This document shows, in pieces, positions 24,484-32,698 of a DNA stretch of 37,384 bases. Numbering within the stretch: the stretch's first letter is position 1; every line of letters starts with the position of its first letter. This DNA comes from Paracoccaceae bacterium (GTDB lineage Bacteria > Pseudomonadota > Alphaproteobacteria > Rhodobacterales > Rhodobacteraceae): positions 1 through 37,384 of the forward strand of contig JAOTXT010000042.1 in NCBI GenBank assembly GCA_029862205.1, read 5' to 3'. The notes beneath the pieces are model-generated. The model was not told the origin of the DNA. It worked only from the letters and a program-made list of their open reading frames with translations, and searched no databases. The position numbers and the translations under genes were made by a program.

Positions 24484-24569
24484 GGGTCAAAGGCACGCGC
24501 TTATGGCCGTCCAGGGTCAGGTCTTTCATCCGTCGGTAAATTGACCCTCAAGCCTGAGCGTCGGTAATC
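24484..24569. repeat. 86-bp direct repeat, right copy (downstream of cytochrome c gene)
   Basis: This is the partner of 23036-23121, with identical spacing of the three conserved blocks. It starts exactly where the transposase similarity ends, so the repeat may be the end of a vanished insertion element or a target-associated sequence. Confidence 0.7.
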
Positions 24570-24606
24570 CAGCGGATGACGTTCCACCGAGACGAAAGGA
24601 CGAGGT

Positions 24607-24996
24607 ATGCAAAGCAAAACCATCGACCCCACCGACATCGTCAGCCTGGGAGTACCGAACTACAGCCATGGGGCTTTAACCAGCAATGCAACCGAATGGC
24701 TTCATCTTTCCGGACAAGTCGGCGTCAATCCGGTCGGCTCCGTTTCCCCTGATTTCGAAGATCAGTGCCGGCGGGCATTCTCGAACATTGCCGCGTGCTT
24801 GCGGGATGCGGGTATGGGGTTCGGCGATGTAGTCATGCTCCGCATTTACCTGATCGATCGCTCCGATCTACAGATGCTACGCAACATCCGGTCAGAGTTC
24901 TTCGGTGACCGGTGCTTTCCTTCGACGTTGGTCATCGTCAGCGGGCTGGTGGACCCTGCCTGGCGTGTGGAATTGGAGATCATCGCAGCCGTTTGA
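24607..24996 (+). CDS. RidA/YjgF-family protein (possible enamine/imine deaminase)
   Basis: This 129-residue protein has the normal length and fold pattern of the family: YSHGALTSNATEWLHLSGQVGVNPVG, then AFSNIAACLRDAGMGFGDVVMLRIYLID, then FPSTLVIVSGLVDPAWRVELEIIAAV. RidA hydrolyses reactive 2-aminoacrylate-type imines made by PLP enzymes. The final segment has Arg in the WRVELE strand, but exact alignment to the RidA catalytic Arg is uncertain, so it may belong to another subgroup. AAAGGACGAGGT precedes the ATG. It appears to be a single-gene unit. Confidence 0.88.
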   Translation: MQSKTIDPTDIVSLGVPNYSHGALTSNATEWLHLSGQVGVNPVGSVSPDFEDQCRRAFSNIAACLRDAGMGFGDVVMLRIYLIDRSDLQMLRNIRSEFFGDRCFPSTLVIVSGLVDPAWRVELEIIAAV

Positions 24997-25074
24997 CTAC
25001 GGTGAGCCTTTGCTTGGACTGCGAGGTTCGCAGGCCATAGGCTTTGACGACGTGACCCAATCAGAGGATGCCGG

Positions 25075-25770
25075 ATGACGATCGCGACGCTGACCTACTT
25101 TGCCGGACGCGGGCGGGCGGAGACGACGCGCTGGATGCTCGGCGTCAACGAGATTCCCTTTCGAAATGTCGGCCTGACCGAACCGGAGGATTTCGAGGCT
25201 CTCCGCGCCTCCGGCCGCCTGCCCTTCAATCAGCTCCCGCTGCTCGAGTTCGAAGGGCTCGAGCTCTCCCAGTCCAGCGCAATGATCCGCCACCTTGCCC
25301 GGCGCGGCGGCTTCTACGGAGACGAGGATATAGAGCGCACCATGATCGATATGGTGGCAGGCGCCGTGGCTGACTTCGCCGAGCCTGCTCTCTCCGCCCC
25401 TTTTCAGCGGACTGCCGCGCAGGCCCGCGCAAATCTCGAGGCCGCGATGCTAAAATTCGGCGAGCGTTTCGAGGCCCGCCTCGCCGATGGCCGGGAACAT
25501 GTTGCCGGCGGCCGGCTCAGCTTCGCCGATGTGGTCCTCGCCGAAGCCACCACTCACTACACAGAGATCGCGTCCGATATCCTCGATAAAACCCCGTGGC
25601 TCGCCGCTCATCGGGAACGGGTCACGACACATCCTGGCATTGCCGATTACCTCGCTTCGCAGCAGCGCTGGCCACTCGCGGATGCAAACTACGTTATCTC
25701 GGTGGCAAAAGTCCTTAGCCGCGCACTACCGCCGCACTTTCCGGATCCGGACCGCTTCGTCCCGGTGTGA
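25075..25770 (+). CDS. Glutathione S-transferase-like protein
   Basis: This 231-residue protein has an N-terminal thioredoxin-like domain with Tyr8 in TYFAGRGRAETTRWML, the catalytic Tyr position of sigma/alpha/mu-like transferases. LPFNQLPLLEFEG has the cis-Pro region and LSQSSAMIRHLAR has the glutathione gamma-glutamyl contact. The helical C-terminal domain has the conserved LSFADVVLAEA segment. It probably conjugates or isomerises electrophiles in the cytoplasm. It lies 78 bases after the RidA-like gene in the same direction, so co-transcription is possible. Confidence 0.88.
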   Translation: MTIATLTYFAGRGRAETTRWMLGVNEIPFRNVGLTEPEDFEALRASGRLPFNQLPLLEFEGLELSQSSAMIRHLARRGGFYGDEDIERTMIDMVAGAVADFAEPALSAPFQRTAAQARANLEAAMLKFGERFEARLADGREHVAGGRLSFADVVLAEATTHYTEIASDILDKTPWLAAHRERVTTHPGIADYLASQQRWPLADANYVISVAKVLSRALPPHFPDPDRFVPV

Positions 25771-25852
25771 GATGCAACAGCTCGGTACCCCCTATATGAC
25801 CGCCGGACACGCTGACCAGCCGCTATAAGCCTCTCGTGGAGATCGACTCCGT

Positions 25853-26099
25853 GTCACGAAAACACCTAGCGCGCACTTATTAAGCGTCCGGATTGACTCA
25901 CATTGCTGCCGTTCGAACGCTGCGCAGCATTGGGGAGTCTGGGCTCAAAGCCGTCATCTGACGCTTTCGCCCGGGTATCATCGTTGGCTTGAAACGGGCG
26001 AGCGTCAGCTAAGCGGGACGAACCGGACGTCCAAGCTAGTATTCGAACGTCCGGTTAGATCCCGGGTCCTGCCGTAGGGGCTATTTCTCGAATGTGCCA
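25853..26099. repeat. Copy B (full, 247 bp) of the dispersed noncoding repeat, with two hairpins
   Basis: Copy B begins GTCACGAA and ends GTGCCA like the other full copies, and contains the shared block TTGCTGCC.TTCG. Within it, 25940-26014 is almost identical (one difference seen) to 32449-32523. Hairpin 1: CTGACGCT-tt-CGCCCG (25958-25973) pairs with CGGGCG-AGCGTCAG (25995-26008). Hairpin 2: AACCGGACGT (26021-26030) pairs perfectly with ACGTCCGGTT (26047-26056). The remainder of the 484-base gap (25771-26254) holds the RTX gene's promoter region and nothing else recognisable. Confidence 0.75.
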
Positions 26100-26254
26100 A
26101 AGAGCGAACCTCGCGACTTTGCCTGAATAGGTCGGAAAAGCGAGTCAGACCCGACGTTTCTGACGGGCTCTAGATTGATCCAAATCATTGAGAAGCCTGA
26201 ATTCATATAACGTGCTGTTGAAATCGACGTGTTTGTATTGCAGGAGGTCTTGGC

Positions 26255-27045
26255 ATGGCGGTGATCAATGGAACGGAGGGAAACGATCTCCTCCGCGGCA
26301 CTCCGGATTTCGATGTGATCAGTGGGTTCGGGGGAAACGACGTCCTTTTCGGCATTGGTGACGACTGGCTGTTCGGCGGCGATGGAAAGGACAAAATCTT
26401 CATCATGGACAACTCGGTCTTTTTTTTGGGTGGTGACGGCGATGACGTAGTCGTTTCCCGTGGCGATCGATCGGCAGACGGCCAGCTTGGAAGTGGGGAC
26501 GACAAGTTCATTTCTTCTGGAGGTGGCCTCTCGGCTCCTATCAATGGAGGCGACGGAGACGATCTGATGATTGCGGGCCGCGGCCCAGCGAACTTCGAAG
26601 GTGATGATGGCAACGACCGGTTGATTGGTGGTCCCGGTGAAAACGATCTAAGCGGGGGCGCCGGGGACGATTTCGGCCTCGGTCGCGACGGCCCTGATTG
26701 GTTTTTCTTCTTTACAGGTGACGATATCGCAATCGGCGGCACCGGCAATGACTTATACGGAACGAGCCTTTCCGGCTTTGCGGGCATCGACCACAACCGA
26801 ATAATCGGCTTTCAGCAAGGCGACGACACGATCTTTTCTTTGTCAATGCACAGTCAGCCACTCAGAGTTTTGCTGATCTCGACGACAATGGAAACGGCGT
26901 GCTCGATGCGGAAGACAAGAATATCTCAATCAAAGGACGCACAATCATCGATCTCTCCGCCGAATTCGGCAATGCGCCGGGGACAGACACATTCACAGTC
27001 GTCGGGCAAACAGGGCTTACCGAGAGCGACTTCGTCTTTTTCTAA
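26255..27045 (+). pseudogene. Short RTX (hemolysin-type Ca-binding repeat) protein, frameshifted by one base near its C-terminus
   Basis: AGGAGG is seven bases upstream of ATG 26255. The protein starts NGTEGNDLLRGTPDFD and carries many GGxGxDxxx nonapeptides (GGDGDD, GGAGDD, GGTGND), the calcium-binding beta-roll of type I-secreted proteins. At the T4 run 26834-26837 the frame is lost. One extra T gives a coherent tail, with FVNAQSATQSF, an EF-hand-like loop DLDDNGNGVLDAED, and a C-terminus TGLTESDFVFF at TAA 27043-27045. Such hydrophobic ends are type I secretion signals. Repaired, it has 263 residues and no catalytic domain. No ABC exporter is nearby. Confidence 0.8.
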
Positions 27046-27729
27046 CATGATCCTCTCCGAGTGCGCCCGTTTAGGGCACGTCGACCCACGTGATCCTACC
27101 TTCGCTTTGGGTCAGGGGCAGAGTTTGGTCTCGGGTGCGACACGGTCCCAGCTACATCAAGCTTCTTGATCTCGCATCCCCTTTCTCGGTCCTCCTATTC
27201 GTAACCATAGGGGTGGACCAATTCACTCGGGGATGCTCACAACCCCTATCTAACTAGCAATATAGAGCTTGGCCTGTCCTCCGTCAGCGCCTTTGGGCCG
27301 TTACGGAGGATTTCTGGCGCATCGTAACCACCGAGGAGTGGAGATGAGACAGAAATCCGGGACGCAAAGAGTAACGGCCGAACAGGTCGTGAAGGACATC
27401 CGTGCCACCTTGCGAAGCCCCTGCAAATCAATCAGGTCGGACCATGCTCTAGGATAACGTCGTGCTGCAATTCACCCTCCGATTCTGCGAGCAACTTGAC
27501 CCAATTGACCCCTTCACTCTTGCGACCGCACTCCCAGGGCACCGCGGCGAAAGCCTGTTCAAATTGAGCTCGATTTCCCTTTACTTTGATATATTTGGCC
27601 AAGCTACGCTGCATCTCCGAGGCCTAGCAGTGTGACGAAAAAGAAACGGTTTTAAATCATATGGTTAAGAAGTCTTGCTGCTCTATTTTATTAGATTTAA
27701 AGATTTCTCGAGATCTGGTGGGGGAATGG
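27046..27729. other. Intergenic region with a transposase remnant; promoter region of the polysaccharide operon
   Basis: The gap is 684 bases. It contains the IS3-like remnant at 27344-27409. A minus-strand open frame at 27432-27614 has no recognisable product. From about 27630 the DNA turns AT-rich (TTTTAAATCATATGG...), as expected for the wecB operon promoter. No strong hairpin terminator is seen after the RTX gene. Confidence 0.5.
27344..27409 (+). pseudogene. Remnant of an IS3-family transposase OrfA N-terminus
   Basis: MRQKSGTQRVTAEQVVKDIR closely resembles the first residues of IS3-family OrfA proteins (MxQxxGxxxxTAExVVKDIRRxTRxxYS). Similarity stops after about 22 codons and unrelated sequence follows. 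GAGGAGTGGAG precedes the ATG. It is a short scar, not a working gene. Confidence 0.6.
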
Positions 27730-28917
27730 ATGAGAATTCTGTCTGTTGTTGGCACGCGCCCTGAAGCGATCAAACTTGCTCCGGTCATATGGGAATTAAA
27801 TCAATGTTCCGAAATCCAGCATGCCGTTTGCGTTTCAGGTCAGCATGATGACATGGCCCGTCAAGCACTGAATGCGTTTGATCTAGTGGCCGACTTCGAA
27901 CTCCGGCCCGCCTCTGGCCATACTCGAACCCTGACGGAAACGGTTGCCTCGCTGGCTTTTCGTTTGGAGAGGACGTTAAGGGGGTTCGCACCTGATTGCG
28001 TCGTTGTGCATGGTGATACTGCGACGTCATTGGCAGCTTCGCTCGCATCATACTTCAACCGCATTCAGATCGCGCATGTCGAGGCTGGATTGCGAACAGG
28101 CGACAATTTTTCTCCGTGGCCAGAAGAGGGCAACCGGAAGATGACGGGCGCGTTGGCGGATATTCATTTCGCGCCGACAGAGCGAGCACGTGGTGCACTC
28201 ATCAAAGAAAATGTTCCGAAAGACAGAATAATTGTAACTGGGAACACTGTAGTCGACGCGGTATTGATGATAAAGGAGCGGATCGAAAAAAACCCTTTGA
28301 TGGAAACGCTCCTCGATCAGAAATTCAAGATGCTCAGTCCGTACGAGCAGATCGTCACTGTCACAGCGCATCGAAGAGAGAACATCGGCGACCGCCTAAA
28401 GCAAATTTGCGAGGCGGTAAGGGAACTCGCCCGAACGCTTTCAAATACGGGATTCGTTATCCCAGTCCACCCGAATCCTGATGTGAGATCGACGGTTCGG
28501 GGAATCCTTTCCGAGATTAGGAACGTCATTTTGATCAAACCAGCGGATTATACGGAGTTCGTCTACCTGTTGATGCGATCGAAGCTCATTTTAACGGATT
28601 CCGGAGGCATACAAGAAGAAGCGCCATCACTCGGCGTACCAGTCTTGGTTATGCGTGATGTGACCGAACGCCCTGAAGCAACCAGTGTGGGTGCAGCACG
28701 ATTGATCGGCACAAATGCGAACGCAATCCGACAAAACGTGACGGAATTACTTTCCGACGCTGAACAACACAACCGTATGGCTAATACAAAAAACCCCTTT
28801 GGCGACGGAAAAGCCGCTACGAGAATCAGAAGTCACCTAATTGACCGCTTGCGTAACCAATCCCGAAAAACCCGATCCAATCCCGTTGAGGTCGTAGCCG
28901 CGACTCGAACAGCCTGA
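27730..28917 (+). CDS. wecB: UDP-N-acetylglucosamine 2-epimerase (non-hydrolysing)
   Basis: This 395-residue protein shows all family hallmarks: VVGTRPEAIKLAPVI at the start, CVSGQHDDM, VVHGDTATSLA, HVEAGLRTGDNFSPWPEE, VTGNTVVDAV, VTAHRRENIG, PVHPNPDVR, LTDSGGIQEEAPSLG and MRDVTERPEA. It interconverts UDP-GlcNAc and UDP-ManNAc in the cytoplasm. The ATG at 27730 is chosen because the family's first strand begins there and GGGGGAA precedes it. No UDP-ManNAc dehydrogenase (WecC) is beside it, so the product may be used as ManNAc by the glycosyltransferase two genes downstream (inference). It is the first gene of an AT-richer five-gene operon. Confidence 0.95.
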   Translation: MRILSVVGTRPEAIKLAPVIWELNQCSEIQHAVCVSGQHDDMARQALNAFDLVADFELRPASGHTRTLTETVASLAFRLERTLRGFAPDCVVVHGDTATSLAASLASYFNRIQIAHVEAGLRTGDNFSPWPEEGNRKMTGALADIHFAPTERARGALIKENVPKDRIIVTGNTVVDAVLMIKERIEKNPLMETLLDQKFKMLSPYEQIVTVTAHRRENIGDRLKQICEAVRELARTLSNTGFVIPVHPNPDVRSTVRGILSEIRNVILIKPADYTEFVYLLMRSKLILTDSGGIQEEAPSLGVPVLVMRDVTERPEATSVGAARLIGTNANAIRQNVTELLSDAEQHNRMANTKNPFGDGKAATRIRSHLIDRLRNQSRKTRSNPVEVVAATRTA

Positions 28918-28946
28918 CGGCGACACGCACTTCGAAAGGTTCAGTC

Positions 28947-29765
28947 ATGAGATCACACCTTCATCACTTGAGCGCAGGATTTTGCCTTGCGGCGGCGTCT
29001 GCATTGAACGGAGGTTTAGCTCTGTCCGACGAAGGACCTGGCCATCCGACTGGCGATGTCAGCGTCTATGCTGGTGCGCTCGGAGTCTCCGACAATATTG
29101 AGGACAGAGTCTTCGCCGGCATGTTTGCTAACGCGTATTTGGAGAGCGGTATAGGATTTCATCTCGATCTATCGGGTCAATGGCGAGAGGAGGATGCCGG
29201 CTTCGGTGCGCTCGGTATTTCAGCCGAGCTTTCTCCAGGAATTCGGCCGAAGATCCAAATCGGCACATCGACGGACAACGATGGCATCTTGCCGGAGCTC
29301 TTTTTGGATGGATCAGCTCGCGTGGATCTTGGCTCGGCGACAGGAACAATTCTTGACGTCGGCAGCGCATACAGGGATTTCCGCAATGGAGTTGAGGAAA
29401 TTTCGATCCGTGGCGAGGTTATCAAGTATTTCTCGCCGTTCTCCGATGGCTCATTCATGATTGGACAGGCTTACGTCTCCGGCATCCATGCCGATCCAGG
29501 TTCAAATATTGGTTGGGAGGCGCGGGCGGGCGTGACCTACGTTGTCCCGTCCGCGTGGACAGTCGGTGTGACGGTCGCAGGCGGCCAGATGGCGTATGAT
29601 GACGTAACAACGCTTGTCGGAGTTGAGAATGATTTCCTGGCGCTTCGCCCACACATCTCATTCTCCCTTTCTGACCGGCTCGAATTGTTCACACAGGGCG
29701 AATTTCTGACCTCGGACGAATATGACATTGCTGGTGGCTTAGCCGGCATAAAGATCAAGTTCTAA
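28947..29765 (+). CDS. Outer-membrane beta-barrel protein, YaiO-like
   Basis: This 272-residue protein has a signal peptide (about 1-26), then alternating beta strands rich in aromatic and Gly residues, and a terminal Phe (IKIKF), the recognition signal for outer-membrane insertion. Strand-turn-strand patterns such as WEARAGVTYVVPSAWTVGVTVAG and RPHISFSLSDRLELFTQGEF are typical of small barrels. YaiO-type barrels are found with polysaccharide genes. Its position between wecB and a processive glycosyltransferase suggests a polymer-export or surface role. The family assignment rests on architecture, not on a diagnostic motif. Confidence 0.65.
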   Translation: MRSHLHHLSAGFCLAAASALNGGLALSDEGPGHPTGDVSVYAGALGVSDNIEDRVFAGMFANAYLESGIGFHLDLSGQWREEDAGFGALGISAELSPGIRPKIQIGTSTDNDGILPELFLDGSARVDLGSATGTILDVGSAYRDFRNGVEEISIRGEVIKYFSPFSDGSFMIGQAYVSGIHADPGSNIGWEARAGVTYVVPSAWTVGVTVAGGQMAYDDVTTLVGVENDFLALRPHISFSLSDRLELFTQGEFLTSDEYDIAGGLAGIKIKF

Positions 29766-29778
29766 TTCGCCGCTCAAA

Positions 29779-31020
29779 ATGGAAATCCTCGTATCGATTG
29801 TCGTGATTGTCTTCTCGACTGTCATTACTTTCGTTGTTGTGCGGCAAATCTTATTCACCTGCTCGTTTCTGCTGCTAAGGCACCCTGGACGACAGTGGAG
29901 CGATCTCGAAATCTGGCCAAGTGTCACCGTACTGATCGCAGCACACAACGAGGAATTGGTCATTGACGGGTGTCTGCATGCGATGCGGCAACTCGATTAT
30001 CCGGAAGGTAAGATCGAGATTGTGGTTGTGAACGATAGGTCCACGGACCGGACAAGAGATATAGTTGAAAATCATGCCATTGAAGACCAGCGCATAAGAC
30101 CGGTACACCGGCCTGCAGGTGCAAAACCCGGCAAGCCAGCCGCCCTTAAGGAAACTATAGACACATTGACGTCGGAGATCGTCGTCTTTTTTGATGCCGA
30201 TTATCTTCCTTCGCCTGGGCTGCTGCGTCGACTGGTCGCCCCATTTCAAGACCCCCTGATTGGTGCAACGATGGGCCGGGTCGTGCCGTATAACACCGAC
30301 AAGAACTTGCTGACACGATTGATCGATCTTGAACGGCGCGCCGGGTATGTCGTGGATCAGCAAATTCGAGGAACGTGGGGTTTTCTTCCACAGTTTGGAG
30401 GAACGACTGGCGGCGTAAGGCTAGCGGCGTTGCGTGATGTCGGCGGCTGGCACGATGACGTCCTCACGGAAGATACTGATCTTACTTACCGATTGTTCTT
30501 GGCTGGATACGACGTCGCATATCTGCGAGATGCCCTGTGCTATGAAGAGAGTCCTGAGGAATGGCCTGTTCGATTTCGCCAAGTCCGACGATGGGCGTAT
30601 GGGCACAATGTTTGCATGTTCAGATACCTTTTGCCGGTCTTACTGACAAGTAGGCGTCCAATCATTGCACGTTTGGACGCGGGAATGGTTCTGCTTTTTT
30701 ATGCAGTGCCATTCTTAGCAATACTAACATTAATCATCTTCCTAACAACACCATTCCTTTGGTCGCAATTTGGGAGTATTGTGCTCGGAGTCCCAATAAT
30801 TGTGTCCTTTGCTGGTTTCGGGAATTTCGCGCCATACTTCCAAATCGCAGCGGGGTGCATCTACGATCGCCAGCCGAATGCGTTCACTGCAGCACCTCTG
30901 ATATTTCTCTCCTCGTTCATTAGTATGATTGCGTCCACATCGGCAATTCTCTCAATCGTGCGTGATTGGGCGCTGCGCCGCACGGCGCATTGGGACAAGA
31001 CACTCCGATTTCGCACATGA
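29779..31020 (+). CDS. Processive family 2 glycosyltransferase (PgaC/hyaluronan-synthase-like), membrane-bound
   Basis: The protein has 413 residues: TM1 (about 3-30), a cytoplasmic GT2 domain, then several C-terminal TM helices (about 300-325, 330-355, 370-395). Catalytic signatures are complete: SVTVLIAAHNEE, VVNDRSTD (D86), FFDADY (139-141), the TED base motif (D232) and QVRRW (268-272), the Q(Q/R)xRW box of processive polysaccharide synthases such as PgaC, HAS and BcsA. It should polymerise a UDP-sugar and push the chain through the inner membrane. With WecB upstream, ManNAc or GlcNAc is the likely monomer (inference). It starts 13 bases after the barrel gene; no clear ribosome site is seen. 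Confidence 0.9.
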   Translation: MEILVSIVVIVFSTVITFVVVRQILFTCSFLLLRHPGRQWSDLEIWPSVTVLIAAHNEELVIDGCLHAMRQLDYPEGKIEIVVVNDRSTDRTRDIVENHAIEDQRIRPVHRPAGAKPGKPAALKETIDTLTSEIVVFFDADYLPSPGLLRRLVAPFQDPLIGATMGRVVPYNTDKNLLTRLIDLERRAGYVVDQQIRGTWGFLPQFGGTTGGVRLAALRDVGGWHDDVLTEDTDLTYRLFLAGYDVAYLRDALCYEESPEEWPVRFRQVRRWAYGHNVCMFRYLLPVLLTSRRPIIARLDAGMVLLFYAVPFLAILTLIIFLTTPFLWSQFGSIVLGVPIIVSFAGFGNFAPYFQIAAGCIYDRQPNAFTAAPLIFLSSFISMIASTSAILSIVRDWALRRTAHWDKTLRFRT

Positions 31021-31331
31021 TCATCGATGGGAAAATATTTGAGTATTGGTCGGCAATTGCCGCGATCACTTATTTCCTGGCAATTGCCTTTGTGTACTTG
31101 CTCATTGCGTTTCTGGCATTGAAGTGCAGGAGCGTTCTAGTCATCGAACGATATCGTGGAGCAGAATGTCCGCCTACAGCTCTTGGCTCTACCAACACGG
31201 TAGCTCCAAGTGCCAATCCGACCGACGGCGATAATCTAACGACCAAAGAGAGCGGATTCGGAAACGCACAAGGCACGAATCCATCCTCATTTACGTCTAT
31301 TCGACGTTCTCGAGCGCATTTGACAGAATGA
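31017..31331 (+). CDS. Small single-span membrane protein of the polysaccharide operon
   Basis: The 104-residue protein overlaps the glycosyltransferase stop by ATGA and the next gene by ATGA. One transmembrane helix (about 11-37, IAAITYFLAIAFVYLLIAFLAL) is followed by a polar, Ser/Thr/Asn-rich tail of about 60 residues with no motif I recognise. Its position after a PgaC-like synthase recalls small accessory subunits such as PgaD, but there is one helix here rather than two and no sequence match is claimed. Confidence 0.65.
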   Translation: MIIDGKIFEYWSAIAAITYFLAIAFVYLLIAFLALKCRSVLVIERYRGAECPPTALGSTNTVAPSANPTDGDNLTTKESGFGNAQGTNPSSFTSIRRSRAHLTE

Positions 31332-32071
31332 AGAAACCAATGGCGATATCCTCCCATGGCCTTCGGAGCGAGTTTCCATTCAGAGCAAGATTAAGAGCGG
31401 CTCAGATCTTGAGTGGCCTGAAGTTCATGGGGCTTGAAACTATAATTTTAATTCTAATTATTTTTTCTTTTGCACTTGTTACGAGTCAAGTGCTTGCGGA
31501 CTTTGGGATTCCAGTTTCTGTATCATTCAATGGTTATAAAATTATTCTGATATCGGACGTCTTACCAACAGTGTCGTTACAATCGAGAATCATTGTGCTC
31601 GGACTAACAGTTTTTGCAATCTTTGGAATGGTCTACTGCGGGAGGCGAAGTGTAGCTTTCATTTTCATAGTATCCAATCTAGCAATGCTATTTCTTTGCC
31701 TCATCCTTGATTTTTTTGCTTATAAAGAGATCGATACGTGGGGATCAATCGCTAGTGGAGCAATTAATTTCTTTATGGTTGTGATCTATATAAGTATCAT
31801 GTTTTTCTCAATGTTTATCCGCTGGTCAGTAATCAATCTTTTGCGGTTATGTCTCTGCGGCGCTCTCTCGTATTTCTGGCTCTTTTTATCGGTGATCGTT
31901 CTCTCAGTGATTTCGACGGGTTTTTCAGGCGCAAGCTTGGCCTTTTTCTTTTACGCAGTGTTGGCTTATGGAGTATTCGGACTCCATATCTGGTCGCTGT
32001 CATGGTTGCTTGGAAGCGCCGAGCTTGTGGGACACTTCTATGGCCATCAGAAAGCGCGAGAACTCCCCTGA
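31328..32071 (+). CDS. Polytopic membrane protein of unknown function, last gene of the polysaccharide operon
   Basis: This 247-residue protein has about six hydrophobic helices (around 36-56, 88-104, 108-131, 143-164, 170-194 and 199-227). It is notably AT-rich, with Ile/Phe-rich codon use unlike the GC-rich genes of the first 15 kb, which suggests foreign origin for the operon. It is translationally coupled to the preceding small membrane protein. There is no acyltransferase, flippase or polymerase motif that I can name. Its location suggests a role in polymer synthesis, modification or export. Confidence 0.65.
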   Translation: MKKPMAISSHGLRSEFPFRARLRAAQILSGLKFMGLETIILILIIFSFALVTSQVLADFGIPVSVSFNGYKIILISDVLPTVSLQSRIIVLGLTVFAIFGMVYCGRRSVAFIFIVSNLAMLFLCLILDFFAYKEIDTWGSIASGAINFFMVVIYISIMFFSMFIRWSVINLLRLCLCGALSYFWLFLSVIVLSVISTGFSGASLAFFFYAVLAYGVFGLHIWSLSWLLGSAELVGHFYGHQKARELP

Positions 32072-32079
32072 AAGTAAAT

Positions 32080-32289
32080 CTACACAATGAAGATATCTGC
32101 CGCTGGCATAATAGCTGCTCTGATCTCCAGACCGGCGAGGTCCGCGACTGGGCGCCGCGACTCGAAGACGGAATGTCACCGGGTTGGGAATTCCTCGGCG
32201 AGATGTCGAAGAACCGGACTGGCCTTCAGGCCTTCCCCTGCCAGATTATTGACGGCGATCTCTGGGTCGCTCTCGACTGGCGTCGCTGA
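32080..32289 (+). pseudogene. C-terminal remnant of a Rieske [2Fe-2S] protein
   Basis: Right after the operon, an open frame reads CRWHN (second Rieske C-x-x-H motif), then DLQTGEVRDWAPRLEDG, GEMSKNRT and LQAFPCQIIDGDLWVALDW, ending at TGA 32287-32289. The first cluster motif (CxH) and any start codon are missing, so this is a gene tail left by rearrangement. It could derive from a ferredoxin-type or NirD-like protein. Confidence 0.55.
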
Positions 32290-32361
32290 CTGCCTCGTTG
32301 CTGCCTAGCAGTTGCGGCATCTTTCAGCCGTACGCGGCGCTCCAAGAAAAGTCGGGATGGG

Positions 32362-32609
32362 GTCACGAATACGCATAGCGCGCATCTGCTAGATGTCCGA
32401 ATCCTCCCCAATTGCTGCCATTCGCATGCGGTGCAGCATCAAGTAGATTGGGCTCAAAGCCGTCATCTGACGCTTTCGCCCGGGTATCATCGTCGGCTTG
32501 AAACGGGCGAGCGTCAGCTAAGCTCAGACAAAGCTGCCGTTAGCGCAAAGTCTCGAAGGTCCGGTTAGCTCCCGATTGTTGCCCATGGGGCTATGTCGGC
32601 CACGTGCCA
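32362..32609. repeat. Copy C (full, 248 bp) of the dispersed noncoding repeat
   Basis: Copy C begins GTCACGAA and ends GTGCCA. It shares 32449-32523 almost exactly with copy B, including hairpin 1 (32467-32517). It lies 89 bases upstream of the adenylate cyclase gene, so it sits in that gene's promoter region. The rest of the 627-base gap (32072-32698) is the Rieske remnant and unassigned sequence. Confidence 0.75.
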
Positions 32610-32698
32610 AGAGACGATGTAGGTATAGGTGCCGATCCCCGCTACGTAGCTTTTCCCCCGCCCCTTCGGTAGTCTTTCGTAGAAATGGGGGAATGCGC

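Noticed and set aside
27432-27614. Minus-strand 60-residue open frame upstream of wecB
   Set aside because: No ribosome site and no recognisable family; it lies in scarred intergenic sequence.
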